DNA of 64,000 nt from Culex pipiens pallens (taxonomy: Eukaryota; Arthropoda; Insecta; Diptera; Culicidae), in the NCBI RefSeq assembly GCF_016801865.2, contig NC_068937.1, forward strand, positions 68,011,452-68,075,451, given 5' to 3'. Under the pieces are notes generated by a model. The model was not told the origin of the DNA. It saw only the letters and a list, made by a program, of their open reading frames with translations, and did no database searches. The translations under genes and the position numbers were made by a program. Positions 20,563 through 32,784 of this stretch are shown here, one piece after another (position 1 is the first letter of the stretch; the number at the start of each line of letters is the position of its first letter).

Positions 20563-21438
20563 AAATGTAGTATGAAAGATCACTCTTTTGTTATCATTTC
20601 TAATCAATTCAAGCACATGATTCCATTGACATAATGCTTATTATTGACCAGATAATACAAAAAAGAATCATTTCAAACTGTAGGCAACCAAAAGCTTGAA
20701 AAATAGCATGGGATTTTAAATTCAACGGAGTAAAACCAAATTCCATAAAATGCACACTAGTTTGATAAGAATTTAGATTGTGATTTTAACTCTGCGGATT
20801 TACTCAGAAATAAAAAAAAATGGCAATACTTACAGTTAAGCAATTTAAACATCTGAAGATCTCCCTAGCCGAATACTCATCTCGATCTGCTCTATCTTCA
20901 GGCTCGAACTGTAGAACTGGTGATAAAGGCGAACACGGACGGCTCGACCGAAACCACCTGCTGCAGGTTAACGTCGCGCAGCAAAATACCTTCAAGTTGT
21001 TGCGTCCTGTTGCGTCAATCCAGCGATCGGCCAAATTCAAACCCCTTTAGCTGTATAAAAAAGTATAAATTTTTACTCCACAATTGTAGCGAATCTATTA
21101 CCTACGACTTACCAGCTAAGTGTAACTCTTCTGGCCTGCTTCCACCAGTGATTTCCGGATGATGTTTCGCTGTGACGACGGCGTCTAGTGTCCTCGCCAC
21201 TAGCGTGCCCAGATCCTAAAGGAAGGTGGGGCAACAATATATGAGCGTTTTTAAAATTTCGTCGGTTATGGACACACCCTGAGCAAATTTAGATGGTGGG
21301 GCAACTGCCCCATGTTGCCCCACCCTGTGCACGCTAGTGCTCATGAATCAAACAAGGCATTGATTGGCATTAATTGAACTCAGAATTAAAAGAAAGTAAA
21401 AATGTCAAAAAAGGTACAAAACGTGACGTACTTTTCAA
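20563..21438. other. unassigned; weak coding-like patch
   Basis: Around 20860-21040 the sequence is GC-richer and open in several frames on both strands, but no domain or splice arrangement stands out. The rest is AT-rich. Confidence 0.35.
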
Positions 21439-21455
21439 GGGGGGGGGGGGGGGGG
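21439..21455 (+). repeat. G17 homopolymer
   Basis: Seventeen consecutive G, preceded by ACGTGACGTACTTTTCAA. Length may be unreliable in the assembly. Confidence 0.9.
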
Positions 21456-22040
21456 CGTTGTAGATGACGCCTCATACTAAAAATAATGTTATTATCTTTG
21501 TTAAATAAATTAGGGGGATGGGGAGGGGGTTTGTATGGGTGGTTGGGGCCTTAAATATAGTGAAATATTTCATGGACGACCCAGTATCCATTGCATTTAA
21601 AAGCATTTGGGAGGTGTTGTGCAGCCGCAAAGTAACCAAAAGTACCGTGCTCCTCCATTTATACAGTAAAAAACTGAAAATGACAAAAAAAATCGAAAAT
21701 CCCTCGGTGAAATATTTTCTAGGTCACGGATATCGAAAAGGAACTACCTTAGCTACCTTTCCACTAAAAAACATTTTAGGTACATTCAATTTCAATAATA
21801 ATTGCCTTCCGCCATGGCGTACGGTATTTACAATTTATCGAGCAGAGATTCCTAACATTCTAATAACGACACAAATTCAGTAACGCTCAAAACATAGGTT
21901 TGAAGTCATTCAAAGATAGAACAAAACATGAACAACGTTGGATTAAAATACTCTCGTTATCATCTCTAAAATTCTAAACACCACAAGTCTGTAAGCCTGC
22001 AGATTAAATGTTTTTGCTGGTATTTTGGCAACTCTGACTT
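21456..22040. other. unassigned
   Basis: The stretch 21518-21883 (+) is open for 121 codons but has no recognisable domain and mixed composition. I see no other feature. Confidence 0.35.
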
Positions 22041-22642
22041 CAACCTGTCAGATGTCAGATGCCAGACGTTAAATCTGCCACCAGGGTTCCTACACATACA
22101 CACATAAGCCAAATGACACCTCTCGCGGCGAGAGTGTCACTTTTTCCGTCAAGGAACGCACTCACCCGATTGAAATCTCCTCCAGGGCCGCAGGCCATTC
22201 CCGCTCTCCTCCGCACCAGGGTCACGTCAACATTCCTTCTTGATTCCCTCCTCTGCCAATTCGTGGTCATCGTCCAGCCAAAGACAACCACTATCACCTC
22301 AACCAGTATAAACACACACAAAAAACACTCAAAGAAGTCATTCTCCCGGCAAATGTCCCGTCCGAGGTCCCCTCTCACTCTCTCTGCCTTCTGAGCACCA
22401 AAAAATTTGCACAATGGCAACAAAATAAAACACAGCCAACACTAAAATGGCCCAAAAACACCCCATTTCACGCAATACTCGACACTATTTCGAAATAACA
22501 CTCCTTGGCGCGTCGACAAACACGTATTGAACCCGAAACGCCGGTCAGGTTTTACACCGAAAATCGAAGGATTTCCTTTCCGATCGCGGAACAACGCGTC
22601 TGATCCGTTTAAGCTGACTTTTCTCTCCAATTGAAAGGGCAC
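22041..22642 (-). other. transcribed-leader-like region, minus strand
   Basis: On the minus strand this region is GC-richer than its surroundings. It has GAGAGAGTGAGAGGGGAC, GT-rich words and a GGCAAC near the left end, resembling the leaders at 1900-2388 and 3890-4481. Open frames on both strands (22059-22394 +, 22055-22423 -) show no domain. It may be another 5' fragment of the same retroposon type, but I found no target duplication. Confidence 0.3.
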
Positions 22643-23274
22643 ATAAATATAAGCAAAAAAAAGCAGTCAAGAATCAATTGAATATTTCTGACTGCAAAAC
22701 CAATATTGTTTATATTTTTAGTTATGACACTACATACTTAAATAAGAGAGGATCAACAGGTTATCGTTCAATGATCATAGTGAAATAACACAATTAAAGC
22801 ATTCCATCACAATAAAAATGCTTCAAAACATAATGGCATCTGATAAATCTCTTTCAAAAAATGGCAACGCAGTGCATGCAACTCTAAAAACAATTGAAAA
22901 TATACGAAGTTTTATGAATTAACCTGAATTATAGCAATAACAACAATAAACAATGAAAAAATATATTTTTTGTTGAATTTTAGATAACTCAGACTCCGGG
23001 CTATCAGAAATATTCGGCTCTGACTCTGACTCCAGCTCATAAAAATTTAGCCGACTCCAGCTGTTCGAGTTTTGACGACTCCGACTCCCCAATAAGACCC
23101 GACTCCACTGACTCCGGCCACAGCCTTGCTTATTTTTGCGGAAAGAATCGAACAAGGGGAAATCCCTTAAGATTTTACAAAATTTTAAATTTTTCTTGTC
23201 ACCCTAATATGTGTATTGTCCGTTTCTCTCCAAGGTATGCACTCTGCGTAGCATTTCGAAATGTGCCGTTGACA
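22643..23274. repeat. AT-rich spacer with GACTCC repeat
   Basis: Mostly AT-rich without genes. At 22985-23120 the word GACTCC/GACTC recurs many times, giving an SES-rich false frame on the minus strand. Confidence 0.5.
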
Positions 23275-25440
23275 TTAGGTATATTCCCGTACTGCAGAAT
23301 TCTGCAGTTCTGCACAAAAACGGCAGCAGAGCGTTCCCGTACTTTTCTGCTACAAAAGTAACTTTTCTCTCAGGTAGAACTTCTGCAGTGAGAGAGGTAG
23401 AAGTTGCAGCAAAACCGTTCCCGTACTTTTCTGCAAGCTCTCTCTTCTCTTTCTTGTTGAAAAGTTACTGCAATTTGGTGTGATGGATGTTGAGTACACG
23501 CTTACGTAAAATTTGCAAGTTGGGTGAAATCATCAATTTAATTATTAGTTGCAATAAACTTTATGTTTTATTATTACTAAATTAAAGTAGTCTTTTTGAA
23601 GGGAAGTTTGTATATTTTGAATTAATGGATTTTTGGGGTAGTTTTTCTAATGTCTGTTTTTAATGAGAACGGTTTCAGGCTTAGTTCTTTATGATATAGC
23701 GATTTTTTAGTGTTAATATTTTAACCTGACAAAAAAAAGATAGCTAAAGTCAGTATTACAGCACGGCTAATACCTCAACAAAAAAAATATTATAATAACA
23801 GATTGTTTCAAAAATCTTTTAAAAGACACATTTCTTTTGTGTTTAATAATTTCAAATAAATATTTGTTTAGAAATAATTTTTGATCTTCAATTGATTGTG
23901 AAAAGACTAAATATGTTTGTTTAAATAATAGGTAAATTTAATTGGCAAATAATTCATTGTACCTTTAACGGTGCTACCAATTTGTATTCTTATATGAACC
24001 AAAAAAAATTGATGTAGTTTTGTCGAATTCTTCTATTTTAAGAAATTTAAATTCTAAAATTCGGAAATTTTTAAATGCCGCCATCTTGAATCATAAAAAG
24101 TACAATTTTTTATTGGAGTCATATTTTAGGTTAGAAGCTCAGATTAGAGGGTTTAGAGGTTGGAAATTTTGACAAGTTCTTCGGAAAATAGAGTACTAAC
24201 TGTTTCTATTTTTTTTAATATCTGAATTTTAAAATTTTTGATTCACAGAATTTTAAAACATTACTTATTTTTGAAATTTTTTAGCAACCTTTTTTTTTTT
24301 TTAATTGTAGCTTTTGAATTTTTGGTGTTCTGGACTCTGAAATATTCAAACTTTTGATTTTTTTATTCAGAATTTCAAAATATAAGAATTTTTAAGTTTA
24401 GGAACTTTTAAGTTTAATTTGAATTTTTAAAATTATGATTTTTTTTATATTTTGAACATTTTGATATATTTATTTTTTAATTATTTGTATTTTTCAAGCT
24501 TTGAACGAGGCTTTGAATTTGTGTTTTATTTTTTTTCTGATATAAATATTTGCATTTTTAAATTTCTCAAAAATCAGATTTTTTTTTATGTTTCTCAATT
24601 TGAAAATATAAGTTTTTTGTAAATATTTTTAATCATGAATTTCTAAATGTCTAGATTTCTAATTTTATGATTTTGTGATTCACTTATTTTTTAAAATTTG
24701 TCAATTTCGCTGCATCACCGTTGTTCTTCTATGTGACATCCATTTATAATTTATTTATGGTTTCCTGAATAATCTTTTAAACATTTTGCTATTAAAACGT
24801 GTATTTATGGTACGAGTTTGTCATTTTTTAATTATTTTTGTAAAACATACCTGCAACCCTCACTATTTTTTTACCTAATGTAAAAGTTTTGAATAATTTT
24901 TAATGTATAATTTCTACCTAAGCATAATTTATTTCTAGTTACCTAATAAATGGTACATGCTTTTAAATAAAATATTAAGTTGAATAAAAAAATAATGCCC
25001 CCGTTCTAGAGGCAAACTCAGGGCTGAGCTGTAGGTTAGTCGAGGTTAGTCGTCGACTAACAAGTTCTTTAACAAAAATGTCGCCCTCCTTAAACCATTT
25101 GGCGCCCTCAGCAGGGCCCAAGAGAAACTTTGCATTTTGCAAATTTGCTAAGTTGCCAAGTTGCGCCGCGAAACGCTGCCGCGTTTGTTTTGAATCAACT
25201 AGCAGTGCTCTTCAACGTGTTCCGTTTTGATGATTCTTTCCTTTTTCTAGATGCTGCTGCGTTGCTGTTCGCTCTGTTCACACTGTTCGTTTTATGCATC
25301 GCTAGCATACAATGACCGGTGTTATGGTATATCAGGGTCTGATCTATGTTTGAAATATACATTTTTGTTTGCTGCGATGATTTAATTTATTGCGGCTGGA
25401 GTGGCTATTTTTGCCAAATCATTAATAAAATTGCCTTTAG

Positions 25441-25535
25441 TACCCACTGAGAATTTTGGCTCGAGCCTCGACTCGATTCAGGCTCGATCTCGAGCCAGAT
25501 CGACTCGAGGCTCGAGCCAAAATTCTCAGTGGGTA
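25441..25535. mobile_element. 95-bp hairpin MITE
   Basis: A near-perfect inverted repeat with arms running TACCCACTGAGAATTTTGG to its inverted copy. It is rich in CTCGAG words and consistent with a TA target. Confidence 0.8.
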
Positions 25536-26203
25536 GGGGTGCAATCGGGTCAAAATGATTTTTTTTTTATGGAATTTGCAATTCCCCCTAGGGGTTAATC
25601 ACTTCGAGTATACTGCATACGCGTATCATACGCACATAATATTCTCATTGTCTGCATACCGTATTGACGATATAGACCCCATATTCGTCGTATTTGAGGT
25701 CATATCTACCCAAATATCAGCGTGAATATCACACGCGCATAATACTCGCGCAGTATTCCTTGGCTGCATACCGTATCGACTCCAATATTGGCTTTAAATT
25801 GGTGCAATATCAGAAGTGAATTGCCCTTTGAATTCCCCAGTCTTTTCAATGAAACTTAATTATGTTTAAAGGGTAGAGTAGAATACATCTAAAAAACGTT
25901 GGCTGAAAATGTCACATTCCAAGAACAAAACCCGCGATTTTGGCAGCTTTATATATGTGGGGTACGGTTTTCACCAAAAATGATTTTTCAAAAAATCAAC
26001 CTTTTAATATGTTCTTTGAAATGGGTCGATTCCTTTGAAAGAGTAACACAGCTGAGTTACTTGTTTTGATCATTGCTTCGTATTAGAGCATTATTTTAGT
26101 TTCAATTTTTAAACGATTCATCAAATTCCATCATATTTTTTGGAAAATGTTGGTTAACTATCTAAGATCAATCCTTCGCTTTTTCGCTATCATTTAAATT
26201 GTT

Positions 26204-26269
26204 TTTGTTCGTTAGAAGTAATTAGATTAGATTAGATAGATTAGATTAGATTTGTTCGTAAGAAGTAAT
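26204..26269. repeat. tail-only retroposition scar
   Basis: Direct repeats of 19 bp with one mismatch (TTTGTTCGTTAGAAGTAAT type) at 26204-26222 and 26251-26269 flank nothing but about 28 bp of ATTAG repeats. This looks like a LINE insertion truncated so far that only the simple tail was copied. The same pentanucleotide tail ends the 142-4481 element. Confidence 0.65.
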
Positions 26270-26612
26270 GAGAAGTGAATCGTTTTTTGACCCATAGTCA
26301 GACAAACTGACGGTACAGTAATGTTAACTTGATAAAGTTTTCAATGTAATTTTGAGATAGAATAATGTTGATTTTAAATGAAATATGTTAGTATGAAAAT
26401 TGATTACCTTTCCGAATAGGGGATTCATACTCGTACTGTTGCTGTATAACTGTTGCAGTTTGCCGATAATCGAACAACATCTTATGATTAGTGCAGGGAC
26501 CTAATGGAAAGGGCAAATGTATAAAATTTATGTGTCTTTCTGAAACTCACTTTTTCATTTGCTAACGTAGCTGTTATTTTTTGTGTTATCAAAAAACGAA
26601 CAGCATATTCCA

Positions 26613-26630
26613 CCCCCCCCCCCCCCCCCC
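26613..26630 (+). repeat. C18 homopolymer
   Basis: Eighteen consecutive C inside the hAT element. Length may be unreliable. Confidence 0.9.
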
Positions 26631-27100
26631 GCTCATCACTTGGCGCCCCTTATACAAATATAGGCGCCCTACGAGGAGAAGCGCCCTAAACCCGCCAACA
26701 GCGACTAACTAGTTCAAAATCGTACAGCTCAGCCCTGGGCAAACTCCTTTCAATTACTGTTTTTCTCAATCCCCTCGTCAATCCCTCTATTTTAATTTTT
26801 TGAAATAATTAAATAACTTTCATACCCAATTTGAGTAAATCCATTCAACTGTGTACAATATTGCAGAAAAAGTACTGGAACGCGCTACCCAGGCAAAATA
26901 GTTGCTGCTTCTCTCCTTGCAGAACTTCTGCAAAAGAGAGAGATGAAGAGAGCGAGTTGAAAAGTACGGGAACGTGCTGCAAAAAAGTGACTTATGCGGG
27001 CTGCAGAATTCTGCAGAAAAAAAGTGACTTATGCGGGCTGCAGAATTCTGCAGAAGCTGCAGAAATTCTGCAATTCTGCAAGTACGGGAATAGACCTATT

Positions 27101-27512
27101 GTTGTCAATGATTTTCAATACTTTTAGTGCAATACAAAAAATTCCGGCATTTGCCGAAAGTACGGTTCGTAATTTCAGGTTGATTGGCAGCGACTTTTTT
27201 TTTGGCCTCATGATTTTCGAACTTACCTCCGACATATCACAATTTTCCAGAATTGTATCATTTCTGCATTTATCTATAAGCAGGCGAGCAAAGAATCCTT
27301 TTGGTTGATAATTCATTACCTTTAAATAGTAAAATATATTAAAAAATAAAATTGATTTTATTCAAACAAATAAAAATACTACAACACTAAAATAAATCTA
27401 CTTTTAGCGGAAAAGATATAAAATCAAAGAAATAATAATTTCAAAAATAAGGCCGTTGCAAATATTTTTCAAAGTTTATTGGAAACTCTTGATTGCAAAA
27501 CAACTGGATATA
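27101..27512. other. unassigned
   Basis: AT-rich. An open frame spans 27029-27316 (-) without recognisable domain. No other feature seen. Confidence 0.35.
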
Positions 27513-28071
27513 TACCCAAGTAACCGCGGGACTCTAAAACTTAACATTAAATCCACTCTATATCAAAATATAAAGTAAGCTATTTACAGTCACATAACTC
27601 TATATTCCCTTGTAAAGTGAGTTTAAAGCCAAAAGTGGCGACTGCAACAGTGGATATAGAGTTTACGTGCATTGGAAAAGCACCTTAAAAATATCAAAAG
27701 AAGAAAAAGCTTTTTGCAACGCGCCATCTGTTGCATATCTGATTGGTGAACTTTTTCAAATTCAGATGGCGCGCTACCACCAAAGCTTATGTGTTTTTTT
27801 TGTGATTTCTTCCAATTTGCTGCTCCGGGTCCGGGTCGGTCGGTGATGATGTTGTGATGAACTCCAAGATTATAATGCCGTGCACTAACCAACTGCTCTG
27901 TAAAGTAAAACGCTTTTCAACGAAGAAAATTGTCGATGTTGTCTTCTCCAGAGATCGTTCCAAAAGTGCACCTGAGTAATCAATTTAGAAACTCCTTTCT
28001 CTGATCGCTATTTATTTATTATTTTAAACATTTTCAATACACAATCACTTTTAACTTGATCACAAATCACC

Positions 28072-28292
28072 GAAACGAAACGAAACTATTGGCACTACGC
28101 CCCCCGGGGCATGGCCTTCCTCTAACGTGGGATTACTGCTCCAGCGCCTCTGACGAGACAGGAGAAACCGGGACCGACGTTTTACTTCACCATCCGATAG
28201 AAGCTCAGTGGATAAGGCGGGAATCGAACCCGCGTCTCATAGCATCATCGGGATCGGCAGCCGAAGCTGCTACCCCTGCGCCACGAGACCCA
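28072..28292 (-). mobile_element. tRNA-derived SINE, 221 bp, inverted
   Basis: Reverse complement of 17205-17425, again exactly 221 bp. The 11-bp target duplication CACAAATCACC lies at 28061-28071 and 28293-28303. A and B boxes are intact. It sits next to the AATAAA signal of a gene fragment in the host element. Confidence 0.92.
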
Positions 28293-28304
28293 CACAAATC
28301 ACCA

Positions 28305-28357
28305 TTTATTGGATTTTAAGCAGCAGCCGGTTTTTTCTTGCCTGAGATGGTTCTCGT
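28305..28357 (-). pseudogene. 3' end of a ribosomal-protein-like gene (tentative)
   Basis: On the minus strand the frame ends TRTISGKKKPAAA and TAA (28316-28318), followed by AATAAA at 28310-28305. A Lys-run plus PAAA tail is common in insect ribosomal proteins, and the sister element at 33256 carries RpS14. The match is too short to name a protein. Confidence 0.3.
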
Positions 28358-28786
28358 CCCGTCACACGTAGACTAGTCTTGTAGTCTTGTACTTTCACCT
28401 AGGATAAGTCGATGGGAAAGCCCGGAATTCTGGGAGTATGCTGAAAATTTTCAATAATGTTTTAGTAACAAATAATTTCCACTGCAGTTTATCACCAGCT
28501 TACCCATCATTATCACAGTTTAGGCGAAAAATTCAACACCAAAATCAACACTTTGAATATTTCAATGTCGCTTTTGTTTACAATTTAATGAAGCACTCGA
28601 ACAGTTGATATAAAGTTATTTTAGAGTTACATGAATTGTCAAAGTTTTGAAACTTAAACCAAAGCTTATATAGAGTTAGAACTCTAAAGTAACATTATAA
28701 TTTGCATTTTAAGGGGCTCAAAACATGGAAATAATGATTTAGTGTTGATTTACAGTTCCGATTTAGTGCTTGTGGTTACTTGGGTA

Positions 28787-29560
28787 TTGCATTTTTTTTT
28801 AACTTTTTTCATTCAAATGTGGAAACCGAGGCCTGTAATTTTTTACTTTTTTTATTTTTTGAGAATTTTAGAATGTTAGAATTTGAGTGTACCGAAAGTC
28901 TAGATTTTCAATAAAATTTATTTCAATTTTAAAGAATATATAATATGTTGTGTAAACAACGAAATTTTTGTTTAAGCAAAAATATTATGTTCGTCAATTA
29001 TATAACCTAAGGAGGTATTATACTATGACAACATACAAACTCACACTGTTTGACAGTTTGCCTGATTTGTTTGTTTTTTTTATAGTCCAATATCTCCTTA
29101 TGATTTCTTCATTGAAAGATCGACAAAATTACTTTTTTTGTTCATATAAGAATACAAATTGGTAGCAGGTATAATTAATTATTTTCCAATAAAATTTACC
29201 TATTATTTTAACACACATATTAAGTCGGTTCAAAAACAATTGAAGATTAAAAATAATCCCTCAAAAATATTTATTTGATATATATTTATTATAAAAAAAA
29301 GGTGCAGGTGGTTATGTTCTACATGACCAATATGACAAAGAACTTTGTACAAAACTCTAAAAATCATGCTATTTTTATTTATATTTTTTAATTCTTTGCC
29401 TATTTATTTAATCCTGAATAATTAATTCTAATAAAATGTATTCAATCAATGGCCTCTCTATGGATATAAATTGCCAAAACATCCCCCACCCCCTTCCCAG
29501 AAAAAAACGGCAGCGATAGAGCTGCATCCGGAAATCATGGACTTTACAACCACTATCGAA
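28787..29560. other. unassigned AT-rich spacer
   Basis: No gene. Near 29330 the word GACAAAGAACTTTGT matches the outer ends of the foldback family at 10778 and 42868, so the left boundary of the 141-bp foldback may lie here. Confidence 0.4.
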
Positions 29561-30510
29561 ATGGCAATTTTTATGTCCAGTCCCAAAAACCATGTTGCCA
29601 AAATCGTATGGTTCGATAAATGTCCCCCCGGTAGAACCTTCCCTCAGGGCCATGGCCACTCCGGGTGTGGCCAATCCTGTCAAAATGGCCATTTTCATTA
29701 CCAGTATCAAAAACCATGAATTTTGATACCCATATTGCCCCAAGTCGTATGGTTCAATAAATGTCCCCCCGGCAGAACCTTCCCTCAGGGCCATGGCCAC
29801 TCCGGGTGTGGCCAATCCTGCCAAAATGGCCATTTTCATCAAAAACCATGAATTTTGATACCCATATTGCCCCAAGTCGTATGGTTCAATAAATGTCCCC
29901 CCGGCAGAACCTTCCCTCAGGGCCATGGCCACTCCGGGTGTGGCCAATCCTGCCAAAATGGCCATTTTCATCAAAAACCATGAATTTTGATACCCATATT
30001 GCCCCAAGTCGCATGGTTCGATAAATGTCCCCCCGGTAGAACCTTCCCTCAGGGCCATGGCCACTCCGGGTGTGGCCAATCCTGCCAAAATGGCCATTTT
30101 CATCACCAGTATCAAAAACCATGAATTTTGATACCCATATTGCCCCAAGTCGTATGGTTCGATAAATGTCCCCCCGGCAGAACCTTCCCTCAGGGCCATG
30201 GCCACTCCGGGTGTGGCCAATCCTGTCAAAATGGCCATTTTCATCACCAGTATCAAAAACCATGAATTTTGATACCCATATTGCCCCAAGTCGTATGGTT
30301 CGATAAATGTCCCCCCGGTAAAACCTTCCCTCAGGGCCATGGCCACTCCGGGTGTGGCCAATCCTGTCAAAATGGCCATTTTCATCACCAGTATCAAAAA
30401 CCATGAATTTTGATACCCATATTGCCCCAAGTCGTATGGTTCGATAAATGTCCCCCCGGCAGAACCTTCCCTCAGGGCCATGGCCACTCCGGGTGTGGCC
30501 AACATCCTAC
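29560..30510 (-). repeat. 141-bp satellite array 2 (about 7 units)
   Basis: Unit period is 141 bp (132 where a 9-bp ACCAGTATC piece is missing, e.g. 29746 to 29878). Units contain GGCCATGGCCACTCCGGG and CCCATATTGCCCCAAGTCG. The minus strand stays open in two frames through the array, and 29408-30571 is a 387-codon frame repeating a 47-residue unit (PGVAMALREGSTGGTFIEPY). I regard this as a by-product of a unit length divisible by 3. Confidence 0.93.
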
Positions 30511-31053
30511 CAGTTTGGTCCCAACCCCATTGCCTTGAATCACTCTGGTTTCCGAGTGACCGTTCTAACAATGTTCTTTAGAACAGAATTCCTCCCAAGG
30601 TGGTGCACAACCTGTGTCTTTCAATGTGTGTATGTGTGTGTGAGCAATAAAATTACCACCGTCGATCCGTCTCTGACGGATTTTCGGTCAAAACTAACTG
30701 TTCAGAGGCTATCTGTTAGCTTATATAGCTCGCATGAAATGTGGCAACATGGTGCAAATTTCGCCTCGTCTCCTGCTTTCTTGGAACTGTCACGCGAGAA
30801 TGTTGCACCATTGTTGCCACATTTCATGCGAGCTATATAAGCTAACAGATAGCCTCTGAACAGTTAGTTTTGACCGAAAATCCGTCAGAGACGGATCGGC
30901 GGTGGTAATTTTATTGCTCACACACACACATACACACATTGAAAGACACAGTTTGTGCACCAACTTGGGAGGAATTCTGTTCTAAAGAACATTGTTAGAA
31001 TGGTCACTCGGAAACCAGAGTGATTCAAGGCAATGGGGTTGGGACCAAACTGG
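30511..31053. repeat. palindromic core between 141-bp arrays
   Basis: The left arm (30511-30766) and right arm (about 30798-31053) are reverse complements around 30782. Both arms contain GTTTGGTCCCAACCCC, GACGGATC and a GT-rich run. With the arrays on either side this makes a foldback structure, with arms of at least 0.7 kb. Confidence 0.85.
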
Positions 31054-31510
31054 TAGGATGTTGGCCACACCCGGAGTGGCCATGGCCCTGAGGGAAGGTT
31101 CTACCGGGGGGACATTTATCGAACCATACGACTTGGGGCAATATGGGTATCAAAATTCATGGTTTTTGATACTGGTAATGAAAATGGTTATTTTGACAGG
31201 ATTGGCCACACCCGGAGTGGCCATGGCCCTGAGGGAAGGTTCTACCGGGGGGACATTTATCGAACCATACGACTTGGGGCAATATGGGTATCAAAATTCA
31301 TGGTTTTTGATACTGGTAATGAAAATGGTTATTTTGACAGGATTGGCCACACCCGGAGTGGCCATGGCCCTGAGGGAAGGTTTTACCGGGGGGACATTTA
31401 TCGAACCATACGACTTGGGGCAATATAGGTATCAAAATTCATGGTTTTTGATACTGGTAATGAAAATGGCCATTTTGACAGGATTGGCCACACCCGGAGT
31501 GGCCATTGCA
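31054..31510 (+). repeat. 141-bp satellite array 3 (about 3 units)
   Basis: Same unit as array 2 in opposite orientation; 30992-31534 is open on the plus strand. The array ends at GGAGTGGCCATTGCAC. Confidence 0.93.
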
Positions 31511-31529
31511 CAGTGTTCGGAATGGCAAA

Positions 31530-31960
31530 ATTAAGTGGAATAAATTGATAACTATTTTATTTGACGTCCTAGCCAAATGGTGTCTTCGGAAGAGTTGTTG
31601 TACTTGATAAGGGCTATCTTTTGAAGTTATTGACATACAGGGTGACGACCTTCCAGGGTGTCAACCATAATTAACTTTGTTGGATGACGTTGTAGGGCTT
31701 TGGTGTCTTGGGCAAAGTTGTAGAGGAGAAAAATTCATGAAGGTTGGTCGAAGGCGCCAAATTTGGAGCTCTTAATCTACTCGAGATATACGCCAGTTTT
31801 GCAAAAATGGTCCAAAAAGCACTTTTTTGTGATAACTTAAAATGTTAGCGTTTTAGCGGCCTACTATGTTCTGAAGAGTTGTTTATGACATAAAATTACA
31901 TATCTTTGCCGAAAACAGCAAAATGTTTTGAGCCTTTATTAAGGAGTTAGGGGAAATAAA
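31530..31960 (+). repeat. flank inverted at 40850-41255
   Basis: Contains CAGGGTGACGACCTTCCAGG and GGCAAAGTTGTAGAGGAG. The reverse complement occupies 40850-41255. Together with the arrays, about 1 kb on each side forms an inverted pair about 9 kb apart. Confidence 0.8.
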
Positions 31961-31982
31961 CCCATTCTAATCACACTAAGCC

Positions 31983-32082
31983 NNNNNNNNNNNNNNNNNN
32001 NNNNNNNNNNNNNNNNNNNNNNNNNNNNNNNNNNNNNNNNNNNNNNNNNNNNNNNNNNNNNNNNNNNNNNNNNNNNNNNNNN
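31983..32082. other. assembly gap (100 N)
   Basis: Exactly 100 N, the usual placeholder for a gap of unknown size. It lies at the inner edge of the inverted block, a likely place for assembly collapse. Confidence 0.98.
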
Positions 32083-32784
32083 CTTACGCCAAAAAGTGGC
32101 AACTTTGGCCACTCTGGAACCGATTCCAGAAAATCTGCAGATTGCATGGAAAACGTTGCGTAAAATCAAATTTTGATCATAGGAGGCTGAGATAAGGAAA
32201 AAGCTAAAAACGTCAACAAACGAAAAAAGGAAAAGACGAAGTTTTTCGGGTAAGGCTTGTTTATTTATAAATGTTATTCGAAATCATAATGAATACATGG
32301 TGAAAATCGGTAAATTGAAAAGTAAATTGATCGATTTTTATGGAAATTACATTGTCTATGAAAAAATACGACAACCTTTTTAGAGTGACCACATATAAAA
32401 GGAAATACTTAATTTTAAATACGAACAATTATATAAAATTTTACATTATTTTTGGGAAAAACATAATTTTAAGCATGAACAATGTTTTACTGCGGGCTTA
32501 AATAATTAGAGTTCACGTGCGGTGATACGACCGTAAGATAATGGTCGCATGACAGCCGCAAGACAACCGCAGAACAAATTTTTGGCTGTTGTCAAAGGTT
32601 GCCTGGAGTTTTGAGCTGACTTTTTGGAAAATATTGAAAACAAACCAAGTTGACAGCCAAATCAACCAGAATTTCAGTTCAACTTGCTGATTTTTACACT
32701 GCGGCAGGGCTTGCGAAATTTCGACTTTTTTGGTGATAGCTGACAGAACACTCCAATCGTCTTCACCACGACAACTCGATTTTT
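32083..32784. other. unassigned pre-insertion sequence
   Basis: No gene recognised. It ends at the left target duplication of the Juan-like element. Confidence 0.4.

Larger units (their letters stand above)
25019..26737. mobile_element. hAT non-autonomous element, 1,719 bp
   Basis: A perfect 15-bp inverted end CAGGGCTGAGCTGTA is flanked by the 8-bp direct repeat GGCAAACT at 25011-25018 and 26738-26745. These are classic hAT features. Subterminal GTTAGTCG and GGCGCCCT words recur at both ends. No transposase frame. It contains a hairpin MITE (25441-25535) and a tail-only insertion (26223-26250). Confidence 0.9.
23276..27100. mobile_element. element with CTGCAGAATT-rich inverted ends, nested hAT inside
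   Basis: The left end, TAGGTATATTCCCGTACTG, is matched by the inverted right end near 27100 (CAAGTACGGGAATAGACCTA). Both subterminal zones carry the palindrome CTGCAGAATTCTGCAG (23292, 27001, 27039) and TCTCTCTTCTC. A partial inverted copy lies at about 42880-43672. The interior is AT-rich without a transposase, and a hAT element sits at 25019-26737. Target duplication not resolved. Confidence 0.6.
27515..28784. mobile_element. CCCAAGTAACC-ended TA element, copy 1
   Basis: Inverted ends CCCAAGTAACC are flanked by TA (27513-27514, 28785-28786). About 0.15-0.2 kb at each end is shared with 33256-34548, but the middle differs. The middle holds a SINE (28072-28292) and, on the minus strand, a possible ribosomal-protein-like 3' end (about 28305-28357). 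Length without the SINE is about 1.04 kb. Confidence 0.85.

Noticed and set aside
22055..22423. Overlapping open frames on both strands as genes
   Set aside because: Both strands are open because of GC-rich, CT/CA-rich composition; no domain or splice structure.
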